The position numbers were made by a program, and so were the translations under genes. From positions 310,001 through 374,000 of the forward strand of contig NZ_CAMLFE010000004.1 in assembly GCF_946479275.1 (NCBI RefSeq): 64,000 nucleotides of DNA, given 5' to 3'. Shown here piece by piece: positions 56,246 to 64,000 of the stretch. The stretch comes from an uncultured Bartonella sp. Its GTDB lineage: Bacteria; Pseudomonadota; Alphaproteobacteria; Rhizobiales; Rhizobiaceae. Numbering within the stretch: the stretch's first letter is position 1; each line of letters begins with the position of its first letter. Below the pieces are notes generated by a model. It saw only the letters and a list, made by a program, of their open reading frames with translations. It did no database searches and had not been told where the DNA came from.

Positions 56246-57538
56246 ATGGCTCAAATTCTTCGTCAATCATCGGCAAATTTCGAAAACGAGTTTCGAAAAT
56301 TCCTTGATTCAAAACGTGAAGTTTCCCAAAGCGTTGATGACACTGTGCGCGACATTATCAAAACGGTTCGCGAACAGGGTGACCAGGCTTTGATCGACTT
56401 ATCGGCGAAATTCGATCGCGTAGACCTTAAAGAAAAAGGTTTGAAAATTAGCGAGAATGAAATTGATGAAGCGATGAAGCGCGTTTCGTCCAAGACACTT
56501 GACGCTTTGAAACTTGCCCATGATCGCATTGTTGTCTACCACCAGAAACAATTGCCAAAAGATGAACGGTTCGTTGATCCTCTCGGTGTCGAACTCGGTT
56601 GGCGGTGGACAGCAGTCCAATCGGTCGGGCTTTATGTGCCGGGCGGCACAGCAAGCTATCCCAGTTCGGTGCTGATGAATGCGGTTCCCGCTAAAGTCGC
56701 GGGCGTCGAGCGCATTGTTATGGTGGTGCCGACGCCGGACGGCCATCTCAATCCGCTGGTTCTTGCTGCTGCAAAACTTGGTGGAGTGAGCGAGATTTAT
56801 CGTGTTGGCGGGGCACAAGCGGTGGCAGCCCTTGCCTATGGTACAAAAACCATAAAGCCGGTGGCAAAAATTGTCGGCCCCGGTAATGCTTTTGTTGCGG
56901 CTGCCAAAAGACAGGTGTTCGGAAAAGTCGGCATTGATATGATCGCCGGACCTTCCGAAGTTCTGGTTATTGCGGATAAGCTTAATGATGCCGACTGGAT
57001 TGCCGCTGATCTTTTGGCACAAGCCGAGCATGATACAGCTGCCCAATCCATTCTCATGACCGATGACGAAGCTTTTGCAAACGAGGTCATGAAAGCGGTT
57101 CAAACGCAATTGAAGACGTTGAAACGCGGCAAAACCGCTTCTTCAAGCTGGCAGGATTTTGGTGCGGTCATTCTTGTCAACGAACTTGAAAGCGCCTTTC
57201 CGCTTGCCAACCGTATTGCACCGGAACACCTTGAACTGGCAGTTGAAAATCCCGACCGGTTTTTGCCTCTCGTTCGCAATGCCGGAGCCATTTTTGTCGG
57301 GCGTTATACACCGGAAGTGATTGGCGACTATGTTGGCGGTTCCAACCACGTTTTGCCAACGGCCCGTTCGGCAAGATTTTCATCAGGTCTTTCTGTCCTT
57401 GACTATATGAAACGAAGCTCCATTCTGAAACTTGGTGCAAATGAGTTACGCAAACTTGGGCCGTCGGCAATAGAACTTGCCAATGCCGAAGGGCTGGAAG
57501 CTCATGGACGGTCTGTTGCAATAAGGTTGAATCTATAG
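56246..57538 (+). CDS. hisD: Histidinol dehydrogenase
   Basis: About 430 residues. [77 protein letters not shown] and the metal/catalytic segment RIAPEHLEL mark the family. It catalyses the last two NAD-dependent steps of histidine synthesis, histidinol to histidine, with zinc. The ATG at 56246 follows AGGAAAA; the longer frame from 56192 overlaps DUF2948 and is unlikely. Confidence 0.95.
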   Translation: MAQILRQSSANFENEFRKFLDSKREVSQSVDDTVRDIIKTVREQGDQALIDLSAKFDRVDLKEKGLKISENEIDEAMKRVSSKTLDALKLAHDRIVVYHQKQLPKDERFVDPLGVELGWRWTAVQSVGLYVPGGTASYPSSVLMNAVPAKVAGVERIVMVVPTPDGHLNPLVLAAAKLGGVSEIYRVGGAQAVAALAYGTKTIKPVAKIVGPGNAFVAAAKRQVFGKVGIDMIAGPSEVLVIADKLNDADWIAADLLAQAEHDTAAQSILMTDDEAFANEVMKAVQTQLKTLKRGKTASSSWQDFGAVILVNELESAFPLANRIAPEHLELAVENPDRFLPLVRNAGAIFVGRYTPEVIGDYVGGSNHVLPTARSARFSSGLSVLDYMKRSSILKLGANELRKLGPSAIELANAEGLEAHGRSVAIRLNL

Positions 57539-57557
57539 CTTATCAGGGAGGGGGAGT

Positions 57558-58028
57558 GTGGAGAAGGCGCGGCTCATTGATATCGAACTTGATGAAACTA
57601 TCGGGCGCTCGACGCCGGAGATCGAACATGAGCGCGCGGTCGCTATTTTCGATCTCATTGAGGAAAATAGTTTCATGCCTGTGGGTGACACAGGAAGTGG
57701 CCCCTATAAACTGAAATTGTCACTGGTTGACAGAAGACTGGTTTTTGACATTTTTCGTGAAAATGGCGAACAGGTTGCCACCCACATCCTGTCGCTCGGA
57801 CCATTCCGCCGCATTGTCAAGGATTATTACCTTATTTGTGATAGCTATTACGAGGCTATAAAGTCTGCTTCTTTGTCAAAAATCGAAGCCATTGATATGG
57901 GGCGTCGGGGCTTGCATAATGAAGGTTCAACGACACTGCAGGATCGTTTGCGCGGTAAAATAGACATGGATTTGAAAACAGCGCGGCGCCTTTTCACTCT
58001 CCTTTGCGTTTTATATTGGAAAGGGTGA
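57558..58028 (+). CDS. UPF0262 family protein
   Basis: A 156-residue protein with the UPF0262 blocks [57 protein letters not shown] and [23 protein letters not shown]. Function unknown; strictly alphaproteobacterial. The start is a GTG at 57558 preceded by a strong AGGGAGGGGGAG ribosome site. The phosphatase gene begins 2 bp after its stop, so the two are coupled. Confidence 0.9.
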   Translation: MEKARLIDIELDETIGRSTPEIEHERAVAIFDLIEENSFMPVGDTGSGPYKLKLSLVDRRLVFDIFRENGEQVATHILSLGPFRRIVKDYYLICDSYYEAIKSASLSKIEAIDMGRRGLHNEGSTTLQDRLRGKIDMDLKTARRLFTLLCVLYWKG

Positions 58029-58030
58029 CA

Positions 58031-58477
58031 ATGTCTGACAACCAGTATCCGGCGATCAAGCATCCTTCATCTGTTCTTTATGTCTGCGGGCAAAATTCTA
58101 TACGCTCGCCAATTGCAGAAGCACTGACACGTAAAATGTTTCCCGACATTTATGTTGCTTCCGCGGGGGTTGTAAAAGGCAATCGTGACCCCTTTGCAGC
58201 CGCAGTTATTGCAGAAGACGGGCTTTCCATGAAAGACCATAACCCGCGCGGATTGGAGGAATTGTCGGACGGGTTTTTTGATCTTGTCATCACTCTTACC
58301 CCGCAAGCCCACCACGCAGTTCTTGAACGCATGCGGGGTTTTTCGGTCGATGTCGAATATTGGCCTACACCCGATCCGGCACTTGCAACAGGTTCACGCG
58401 AGCAAATTCTTGATGCCTATCGTGATATCAGGAAAAATTTGAAGAAACGGATATCGGAACGATTTGGCAGTCAATAA
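58031..58477 (+). CDS. Low-molecular-weight protein-tyrosine phosphatase-like protein
   Basis: About 148 residues. The phosphate-binding loop VLYVCGQNSIRSPIAEAL contains the C-x5-R motif (C-GQNSI-R) with the serine. FDLVITL and PTPDPA near the C-terminus supply the general acid aspartate (DP). It could dephosphorylate tyrosines on exopolysaccharide-related kinases or act as a thioredoxin-type arsenate reductase; neighbours suggest a housekeeping role. The ATG at 58031 is 2 bp after UPF0262. Confidence 0.85.
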   Translation: MSDNQYPAIKHPSSVLYVCGQNSIRSPIAEALTRKMFPDIYVASAGVVKGNRDPFAAAVIAEDGLSMKDHNPRGLEELSDGFFDLVITLTPQAHHAVLERMRGFSVDVEYWPTPDPALATGSREQILDAYRDIRKNLKKRISERFGSQ

Positions 58478-58634
58478 TGCCGATATATTTAAAAACCGGC
58501 ATAAACTATGATGGCCTTTTGATTCAGATGTTCACAAATGGCCCAGAATAGGGTAGGTTTGCCGCCGTTGGATGGGCAGTTCAAGCTGCTTGTCGGATTT
58601 TGATCAAAATAAACAGTCTAGAAACAGGTAATTT

Positions 58635-58853
58635 ATGGCCAAAGAAGAAGTCTTGGAATTTTCCGGCGTGATTACAGAGCTTTTACCCAATGCGATGTTT
58701 CGCGTAAAACTCGATAATGATCACGAAATCATCGCCCATACGGCAGGACGCATGCGCAAAAACCGTATCAGGGTTCTTGCAGGCGATAAGGTTATGGTGG
58801 AAATGACACCTTATGACCTGACAAAGGGTAGGATTACTTACCGTTACAAATAA
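58635..58853 (+). CDS. infA: Translation initiation factor IF-1
   Basis: A 72-residue S1/OB-fold protein. [52 protein letters not shown] is diagnostic for IF-1, and it ends KGRITYRYK. It binds the ribosomal A site during initiation and is essential. The maf gene begins 1 bp after its stop, so infA-maf-yacG and the MurI-like gene make one compact operon. Confidence 0.97.
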   Translation: MAKEEVLEFSGVITELLPNAMFRVKLDNDHEIIAHTAGRMRKNRIRVLAGDKVMVEMTPYDLTKGRITYRYK

Positions 58854-58854
58854 A

Positions 58855-59514
58855 ATGATGACAGATTCTGTTACGCCGGAAGAAGATACGTTGGCAAAAA
58901 CCAAGCTTGTTCTTGCTTCGGCTTCTCCGAGGCGCTTGGCATTGCTCCGTCAGATTGGCGTTTTCCCCGATCATTTGCATCCGGCCGACATTGATGAAAC
59001 GCCGCACCTTCTTGAACATCCACGTTTTCTGGCACGGCGCCTGGCAAAAGAAAAAGCTGAAAGAGGTGCCAAGCTCGTTCACGTTCTACCCGGATTGGAA
59101 GAGGCGCTCGTCCTTGCTGCCGATACGGTGGTTGCTGTCGGGCGTAGAATTCTTCCCAAACCAGCCGACGAAGATGAAGCACGTGAATGTTTGCGCCTAC
59201 TTTCAGGGCGCACCCATAAAGTTTATACCGGTGTTTGTCTTATCAACGCGAAGGGCAAAAGCCGTCATAAGCTTGTAGAAAGCAGAGTGCGTTTCGAGCG
59301 TCTCGGACGCGAAGTTATCGAGGCCTATCTTCTGTCTGGCGAATGGCAGGGTAAGGCCGGAGGTTACGCCATTCAGGGGCGAGCCGGTTGTTTTGCCTTG
59401 CAGATATCCGGTTCCTATAGTGGCATTGTCGGGTTACCGCTTGCCGAAACAGTGGAATTGTTAACAACACAGAATTATCCCGTATTTGAACATTGGCAGA
59501 AAGATGAGGTCTGA
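58855..59514 (+). CDS. maf: Maf-like nucleoside triphosphate pyrophosphatase
   Basis: A 219-residue Maf protein. [18 protein letters not shown] is the N-terminal nucleotide-binding loop. [31 protein letters not shown] and [15 protein letters not shown] are the other signatures. The family hydrolyses non-canonical or modified nucleotides (dTTP/UTP or m7GTP types) and can affect division. Directly follows infA and overlaps the ribosome site of yacG. Confidence 0.92.
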   Translation: MMTDSVTPEEDTLAKTKLVLASASPRRLALLRQIGVFPDHLHPADIDETPHLLEHPRFLARRLAKEKAERGAKLVHVLPGLEEALVLAADTVVAVGRRILPKPADEDEARECLRLLSGRTHKVYTGVCLINAKGKSRHKLVESRVRFERLGREVIEAYLLSGEWQGKAGGYAIQGRAGCFALQISGSYSGIVGLPLAETVELLTTQNYPVFEHWQKDEV

Positions 59515-59515
59515 A

Positions 59516-59728
59516 ATGGCAGCATCGGATAAAGACCAATCCCGATCAACCGCTAAAGTATATCCGCTGCGTTCACCAAGGCCATGCCCCGAATGTGGCA
59601 AGCCTTCAACCCGCGAAGCTTATCCATTTTGCTCCGATCGTTGTCGTGCAATTGATCTCAATCGTTGGCTTAAAGGTTCATATATCCTGCCCGGTAAACC
59701 CTTTAACAATGCGGATGAACAGGAATGA
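59516..59728 (+). CDS. yacG: DNA gyrase inhibitor YacG
   Basis: About 70 residues. The zinc site is CPECGKPS...[17 protein letters not shown] (C-x2-C and C-x3-C), the YacG signature. E. coli YacG binds GyrB and inhibits gyrase. The ATG at 59516 sits 1 bp after the maf stop, with GAGG six bases upstream; earlier in-frame ATGs lie inside maf. It overlaps the next gene by 4 nt. Confidence 0.92.
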   Translation: MAASDKDQSRSTAKVYPLRSPRPCPECGKPSTREAYPFCSDRCRAIDLNRWLKGSYILPGKPFNNADEQE

Positions 59729-60507
59729 AAACGGTAAAACCGGTTGCTATTTTTGATGCCGGTATCGGCTCCTACGCCATTGTGGATCTGTTGCATAGAA
59801 GGCAGCCGAAGCGCGATATCCTCTATTTTGCCGATCGGGCTCATTTTCCTTATGGGAAAAAGACAGCCGGCGAGCTTGTCGGAATTGTCAAACAGACGTT
59901 CGAACGGTTGATGCACTATGACCCGTCGGCCATTATTATGGCCTCCAATGCGCCTTCTATTATGGTGTTTGATCGCGTCAAAGAAAGTTCACCCGTACCA
60001 CTTTATGGCGTGTTTCCACCGCTTGAAGAAGCAGAAAGGGTAAGCCGCAGCGGCTTTGTGGCGATTATGGGAGTGGCTTCAATGGTGGCAAGCGACATGG
60101 GCAAGGCGTTTGTTAAAAATCATAGCAAGAAGCCGGAAAATGTGGCTCTCGTGAACGCTTCGGCGATGGTTGAACTGGTCGAAAGCGGAACTTTTGTTTT
60201 TGATCCGGATAAGACGCAAGCAGAAGTCAACCGTTTCATGGAAAACTTGCTTGCGCAACATCCTTCGGTCGATACCTGCACACTTTCAAGTACCCATCTA
60301 CCATGGCTTAAAAGCTTCTTTGAAAAAGCGGCACCGCAATGTCGTTTTCTTGATCCGGCGGAAAGCATCATTGCAAAACTCGATAAAAGTGATGAAGGAA
60401 GCGGCTTTATTCAAGGACTTGTAACCGAAAGCGCCGAATATCAGCTGCGCGATTTCGAAAATATGTTGCAAAAACTTGATGTCAACATTCCTTTGGAAGT
60501 TGTTTGA
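59725..60507 (+). CDS. MurI/Asp-Glu racemase-fold protein lacking both catalytic cysteines
   Basis: A 260-residue protein with the layout of glutamate racemase: [18 protein letters not shown] (DSGxGG region), [11 protein letters not shown] (D..xxPYGxK), [10 protein letters not shown] (normally ACNTAS) and [12 protein letters not shown] (normally LGCTHYP). Both catalytic cysteines are replaced by serine, so ordinary racemisation is doubtful. It could be a regulatory or repurposed paralogue, or use serine in a different reaction. It overlaps yacG (gyrase inhibitor) by 4 nt; some MurI proteins also bind gyrase. The true murI was not seen in the window. Confidence 0.75.
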   Translation: MKTVKPVAIFDAGIGSYAIVDLLHRRQPKRDILYFADRAHFPYGKKTAGELVGIVKQTFERLMHYDPSAIIMASNAPSIMVFDRVKESSPVPLYGVFPPLEEAERVSRSGFVAIMGVASMVASDMGKAFVKNHSKKPENVALVNASAMVELVESGTFVFDPDKTQAEVNRFMENLLAQHPSVDTCTLSSTHLPWLKSFFEKAAPQCRFLDPAESIIAKLDKSDEGSGFIQGLVTESAEYQLRDFENMLQKLDVNIPLEVV

Positions 60508-60608
60508 GACAACCGGATTTTTCTTAAACGCAACTTTTTATAGATCACAGAGCCTTACCTTGGTTTTCCGGGCTTGCGCATTTTGTCGTCGTTCAGACTG
60601 TTTTTGAT

Positions 60609-60637
60609 CTTGTCGAATTTGAAAGCAACTCCCATAT
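60609..60637 (+). promoter_or_regulatory. Heat-shock (RpoH) type promoter of clpB
   Basis: CTTG at 60609-60612 and CCCATAT at 60631-60637 are separated by 18 bp, close to the alphaproteobacterial sigma-32 pattern CTTG-N(16-18)-C(C/N)CATAT. It lies about 90 bp before the clpB ATG, and clpB is a known RpoH target in the group. Confidence 0.55.
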
Positions 60638-60725
60638 CAGGTGACGAGTACGGCTTGCCTAGAAGGGAGCTTGTCACTTCAACCCTGTAATGCCGTTTTA
60701 TGGATTATGGGAAAAGGAGACGAGA

Positions 60726-63410
60726 ATGAATTTAGAAAAATATACCGAGCGGGTGCAGGGGTTCCTACAATCTGCACAAAACTTTGCCTTATCATCAGAC
60801 AATCAGCAGTTTGTACCGGAACATCTGTTAAAGGTATTGCTGGACGACAATGAAGGCCTGTGTGCATCATTGATCGAGAAGGCGGGCGGCAATGTAAAAG
60901 CTGCAAAAGATGCTTTGGCTACAGCGCTTGAAGCGTTGCCTAAAGTCAGTGGTGGCAATGGACAGCTTTATATGTCCGAACCGATGGCAAAGGTTTTCAA
61001 TCGGGCTGAAGAATTGGCTGAAAAGGCCGGTGACAGCTTTGTGACAGTCGAGCGTCTTTTGCAAGCGCTTCTGATGGAACCGAACGCAAAAACAGCAGAC
61101 ATTCTTTCCAAGAGCGGGATCACGCCAACAGCGTTAAATAAGGCGATCAATGAAATGAGAAAAGGACGCACAGCTGATTCGGCCAATGCCGAAGCACAGT
61201 ATGACGCATTGAAAAAATATGCGCGCGATCTGACAAAAGATGCGCGCGAAGGGAAACTTGATCCGGTTATCGGGCGTGATGAAGAAATCCGCCGGACAAT
61301 TCAGGTATTGTCGCGGCGCACCAAAAACAATCCGGTGCTGATTGGTGAACCGGGCGTTGGTAAAACGGCAATTGTCGAAGGACTTGCTTTGCGTATTGTG
61401 AATGGGGATGTTCCTGAAACTTTGCGTGACAAATCGCTTTTGGCTCTTGATATGGGAGCATTGATTGCCGGTGCAAAATATCGTGGCGAGTTTGAAGAGC
61501 GCCTGAAAGCTGTTTTGACAGAAGTTCAGGCTGCAAACGGCGAGATCATCCTGTTTATTGATGAAATGCACACTTTGGTTGGTGCAGGTAAATCCGACGG
61601 CGCAATGGACGCATCCAACCTGTTGAAACCCGCTCTTGCCCGTGGTGAACTTCACTGTGTCGGTGCAACAACGCTTGAAGAATATCGCAAATATGTTGAA
61701 AAAGATGCCGCTCTTGCCCGTCGTTTCCAACCGGTTTTTGTTGATGAGCCCAGTGTCGAAGATACCATTTCTATTCTTCGTGGTATTAAGGAAAAATACG
61801 AGCAACACCATAAAGTCCGTATTTCGGATTCAGCCCTTGTTGCGGCTGCAACTTTGTCCAATCGGTATATTACAGACCGGTTTTTGCCGGATAAAGCGAT
61901 TGACCTTATTGATGAAGCAGCTTCAAGACTGCGTATGCAGGTTGATTCCAAGCCGGAAGAACTTGACGAAATTGATCGTCGTGTCATGCAACTGAAAATC
62001 GAGCGGGAAGCTTTGAAAGCCGAAACCGATCCTGCGTCGAAAGACCGTTTGGAAAAACTCGAAGATGAATTGGTCGAGCTGGAAGAACAATCGCATGAAA
62101 TCACGGCAAAATGGCAATCGGAAAAACAGAAATTGGGCCATGCTGCCGAGTTGAAGAAACAGTTGGAAGCAGCACGCAACAATTTGGCAATTGCCCAACG
62201 TAACGGTGAATATCAGAAAGCCGGCGAGCTTTCCTACAGCATTATTCCACAATTAGCGAAGCAGTTGGAAGAAGCTGAAAGCCAGGAAAACCACGGTTCA
62301 ATTCTGGAAGAAACCGTCACCCCCGATCACATTGCACAAGTGGTATCGCGCTGGACCGGTATTCCGGTCGATAGCATGCTGGAAGGCGAGCGTGAGAAAC
62401 TTCTGAGAATGGAAGACGAGCTTGCCAAACGCGTCGTTGGCCAAGGGGAAGCCATTCAGGCTGTTTCGCGGGCGGTACGTCGTGCACGTGCGGGATTGCA
62501 AGACCCGAACAGACCGATCGGTTCGTTCATTTTCCTAGGGCCAACAGGCGTCGGTAAAACCGAGCTCACCAAGGCTCTGGCAAAGTTCCTGTTTCAGGAC
62601 GAAACCGCAATGGTTCGTATCGATATGTCGGAATATATGGAAAAGCACTCGGTTGCCCGTTTGATTGGTGCTCCTCCGGGATATGTCGGCTATGAAGAAG
62701 GCGGTGCTTTGACTGAAGCTGTCCGTCGTCGGCCATATCAGGTCATTCTGTTTGATGAAATTGAAAAAGCTCATCCGGATGTTTTCAACGTTCTGTTGCA
62801 GGTGCTTGATGACGGGCGTCTGACCGATGGTCAAGGACGCACTGTCGACTTCCGCAATACGCTTATCATTATGACATCAAATCTGGGTGCCGAATATTTG
62901 ACAGCGCTTGACGATAATGAAGAAGCCGAAAAAGCCCGTGACGATGTTATGGCTGTTGTGAAAGCTGCTTTCAGACCGGAATTTCTCAACCGTGTTGATG
63001 AAATCATCCTGTTCCACAGGTTGCACCGGAAAGAAATGGGAGCCATCGTCGACATCCAGTTGCAACGTTTGCAATCATTATTGTCAGACCGGAAGATCAA
63101 ACTTGTTATTGACGATAGTGCTCGCGAATTTCTTGCTGACAAGGGGTACGACCCTGCTTATGGTGCACGGCCACTTAAACGGGTTATTCAGAGAGAAGTT
63201 CAGGATCCGCTTGCCGAAAGGTTGCTGATCGGTGATATTCTTGACGGCTCTACCGTCAATATTTCCCGTGCTTCCGATCGTTTGATTTTTACTCCAACTC
63301 CGGCTCACCCTGTTGATGAAACGAAGGTGGAAGAAAAGGTAGACGAAAGCACGGATAATAAAGACGACAAAAAGAAATCCGATGCAAAACAAAGTAAGCC
63401 CAAGAAATAA
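60726..63410 (+). CDS. clpB: ATP-dependent disaggregase ClpB
   Basis: An 894-residue Hsp100. The N-domain is at residues 1-150. NBD1 has Walker A GEPGVGKT and Walker B LFIDEMH. The coiled-coil middle domain (~410-530) contains [18 protein letters not shown]2 has GPTGVGKT and [15 protein letters not shown]. The C-terminal tail (~30 residues) is Lys/Asp-rich. It frees proteins from aggregates with DnaK. The ATG at 60726 follows GGAGA. A heat-shock-like promoter lies ~90 bp upstream. Strong terminator. Confidence 0.97.
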   Translation: MNLEKYTERVQGFLQSAQNFALSSDNQQFVPEHLLKVLLDDNEGLCASLIEKAGGNVKAAKDALATALEALPKVSGGNGQLYMSEPMAKVFNRAEELAEKAGDSFVTVERLLQALLMEPNAKTADILSKSGITPTALNKAINEMRKGRTADSANAEAQYDALKKYARDLTKDAREGKLDPVIGRDEEIRRTIQVLSRRTKNNPVLIGEPGVGKTAIVEGLALRIVNGDVPETLRDKSLLALDMGALIAGAKYRGEFEERLKAVLTEVQAANGEIILFIDEMHTLVGAGKSDGAMDASNLLKPALARGELHCVGATTLEEYRKYVEKDAALARRFQPVFVDEPSVEDTISILRGIKEKYEQHHKVRISDSALVAAATLSNRYITDRFLPDKAIDLIDEAASRLRMQVDSKPEELDEIDRRVMQLKIEREALKAETDPASKDRLEKLEDELVELEEQSHEITAKWQSEKQKLGHAAELKKQLEAARNNLAIAQRNGEYQKAGELSYSIIPQLAKQLEEAESQENHGSILEETVTPDHIAQVVSRWTGIPVDSMLEGEREKLLRMEDELAKRVVGQGEAIQAVSRAVRRARAGLQDPNRPIGSFIFLGPTGVGKTELTKALAKFLFQDETAMVRIDMSEYMEKHSVARLIGAPPGYVGYEEGGALTEAVRRRPYQVILFDEIEKAHPDVFNVLLQVLDDGRLTDGQGRTVDFRNTLIIMTSNLGAEYLTALDDNEEAEKARDDVMAVVKAAFRPEFLNRVDEIILFHRLHRKEMGAIVDIQLQRLQSLLSDRKIKLVIDDSAREFLADKGYDPAYGARPLKRVIQREVQDPLAERLLIGDILDGSTVNISRASDRLIFTPTPAHPVDETKVEEKVDESTDNKDDKKKSDAKQSKPKK

Positions 63411-63425
63411 AATTTTGGGTTCATG

Positions 63426-63457
63426 AAAAAGGCCGCTTTTTACAAGCGGCCTTTTCT
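63426..63457. terminator. Terminator between clpB and the DUF6476-like gene
   Basis: AAAAAGGCCGCTT / AAGCGGCCTTTT stem (~11 bp) with a short loop and T/A runs on both sides, usable by both convergent genes. Confidence 0.85.
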
Positions 63458-63478
63458 TTATGCTAAACTTTGATTTTT

Positions 63479-63988
63479 TTATTGGGCAGGCGCTGCTACT
63501 GGTTCTTCGACCGGCTGTTTTGCAACCGGAGAGGTGTCGACCGTGATGCCGGCAACAAGATGACCTTTGCGATAATCGTAGATAACAAGTTCTGTGTTGC
63601 CTTCAGGTGTCAGTGTTTCAAGCGCAATCATATCATTCGAAAGGCTTTGCGAGAGGATACGGGTTCCTTGCGGCAGAGCAATTGAACGTTTGATAAATTC
63701 CGGAATAGCGGGTGCCGGTGCTTTAGCATCGCTTGCTGGATTACCGGCAGTGTCTGCACCGGGAACCGGATTTGCCTCGGTTTTTGTGACTTCAGCAGGT
63801 GTCTTGTCAGATGAAGAAGACGTTACCTTGTAGATGACTGCTGCCAAAATGATTAAAATCAGAATGATTGTTATGGCGATTGAAACAATCATCAAACGCA
63901 TGAGCTTGCGTCTTACTTTTTCGACGGCAGGATCCAATTGCGTTTGTGGCTGCGCAGGCTGTTGGTTATACGGATCCTGATAATCCAT
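63479..63988 (-). CDS. Single-pass membrane protein, DUF6476-like
   Basis: A 169-residue protein. LDPAVEKVRRKLMRLMIVSIAITIILILIILAAVIYKV combines a basic juxtamembrane helix with one membrane segment (residues ~32-55), as in DUF6476 proteins of alphaproteobacteria. The periplasmic part is an Ala/Pro/Thr linker and a short conserved core (IALPQGTRILSQSLSNDMIALETLT, LVIYDYRKG). Function unknown. In relatives it lies near an RluD-type pseudouridine synthase gene, which would be just beyond the right edge. Confidence 0.65.
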   Translation of the reverse strand: MDYQDPYNQQPAQPQTQLDPAVEKVRRKLMRLMIVSIAITIILILIILAAVIYKVTSSSSDKTPAEVTKTEANPVPGADTAGNPASDAKAPAPAIPEFIKRSIALPQGTRILSQSLSNDMIALETLTPEGNTELVIYDYRKGHLVAGITVDTSPVAKQPVEEPVAAPAQ

Positions 63989-64000
63989 ATCCTCAAAACC

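Overview
The window is chromosomal DNA of an alphaproteobacterium of the order Rhizobiales (Hyphomicrobiales). Support comes from TrcR/DUF1013, DUF4167, UPF0262, DUF2948, MbfA and the gene blocks tol-pal-cpoB-tilS-ftsH-glmM, murA-DUF2948-hisD-UPF0262-phosphatase-infA-maf-yacG and fthC-ymdB-yebC. The moderate base composition, protein character and compact genes suggest a Bartonella-like bacterium, possibly a bee-gut type with an enlarged respiratory repertoire. The genus is inference; no search was run. Nearly everything is housekeeping and no insertion sequence, prophage or CRISPR array was seen.

Layout. 1-6.6 kb: end of an inositol monophosphatase gene, an FAD oxidoreductase, an ABCB-type exporter, rpmE, then yebC-ymdB-fthC on the minus strand. 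6.6-7.4 kb: a geneless stretch with a structured segment that may be a non-coding RNA. 7.4-13.1 kb: a TPR protein, rpmJ, purK-purE, two YdcH/DUF465 proteins, a quinone oxidoreductase and TrcR. 13.9-25 kb: tolQ-tolR-tolA-tolB-pal-cpoB, tilS, ftsH and glmM. 25-30 kb: an outer-membrane barrel, two small membrane proteins, glycerate kinase and exbB-exbD with a candidate RirA box.

30.2-42 kb is the most distinctive part: a selenocysteine and formate respiration block. It has fdhE-selA-selB-selC(tRNA-Sec) on the plus strand, DUF4167 and selD on the minus strand, and fdhA-fdhB-fdhC on the plus strand. fdhA is a selenoprotein gene with an in-frame UGA (37944-37946) and a SECIS-like hairpin 11 nt after it, so ordinary gene calling splits it in two. 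A perfect 9-bp inverted repeat lies between the divergent selD and fdhA genes. FdhABC would oxidise formate in the periplasm and pass electrons to the quinone pool; FdhE matures it, and SelA/SelB/SelC/SelD make and insert selenocysteine.

42-54 kb: dut; the iron exporter gene mbfA with an Irr/ICE-like palindrome just upstream; a GH25 lysozyme, an acetyltransferase, gluQ, a dsbB-like gene, yqaA, tRNA-Leu(CAA), an ArsC-family gene, a sirtuin, an unassigned 665-residue helical-repeat protein, an L,D-transpeptidase and tRNA-Thr(GGT). 54-64 kb: a small basic protein gene, murA, DUF2948, hisD, UPF0262, a low-molecular-weight phosphatase, infA, maf, yacG, a MurI-like protein in which both catalytic cysteines are serine, clpB with a heat-shock-type promoter, and a DUF6476-like membrane protein at the right edge.
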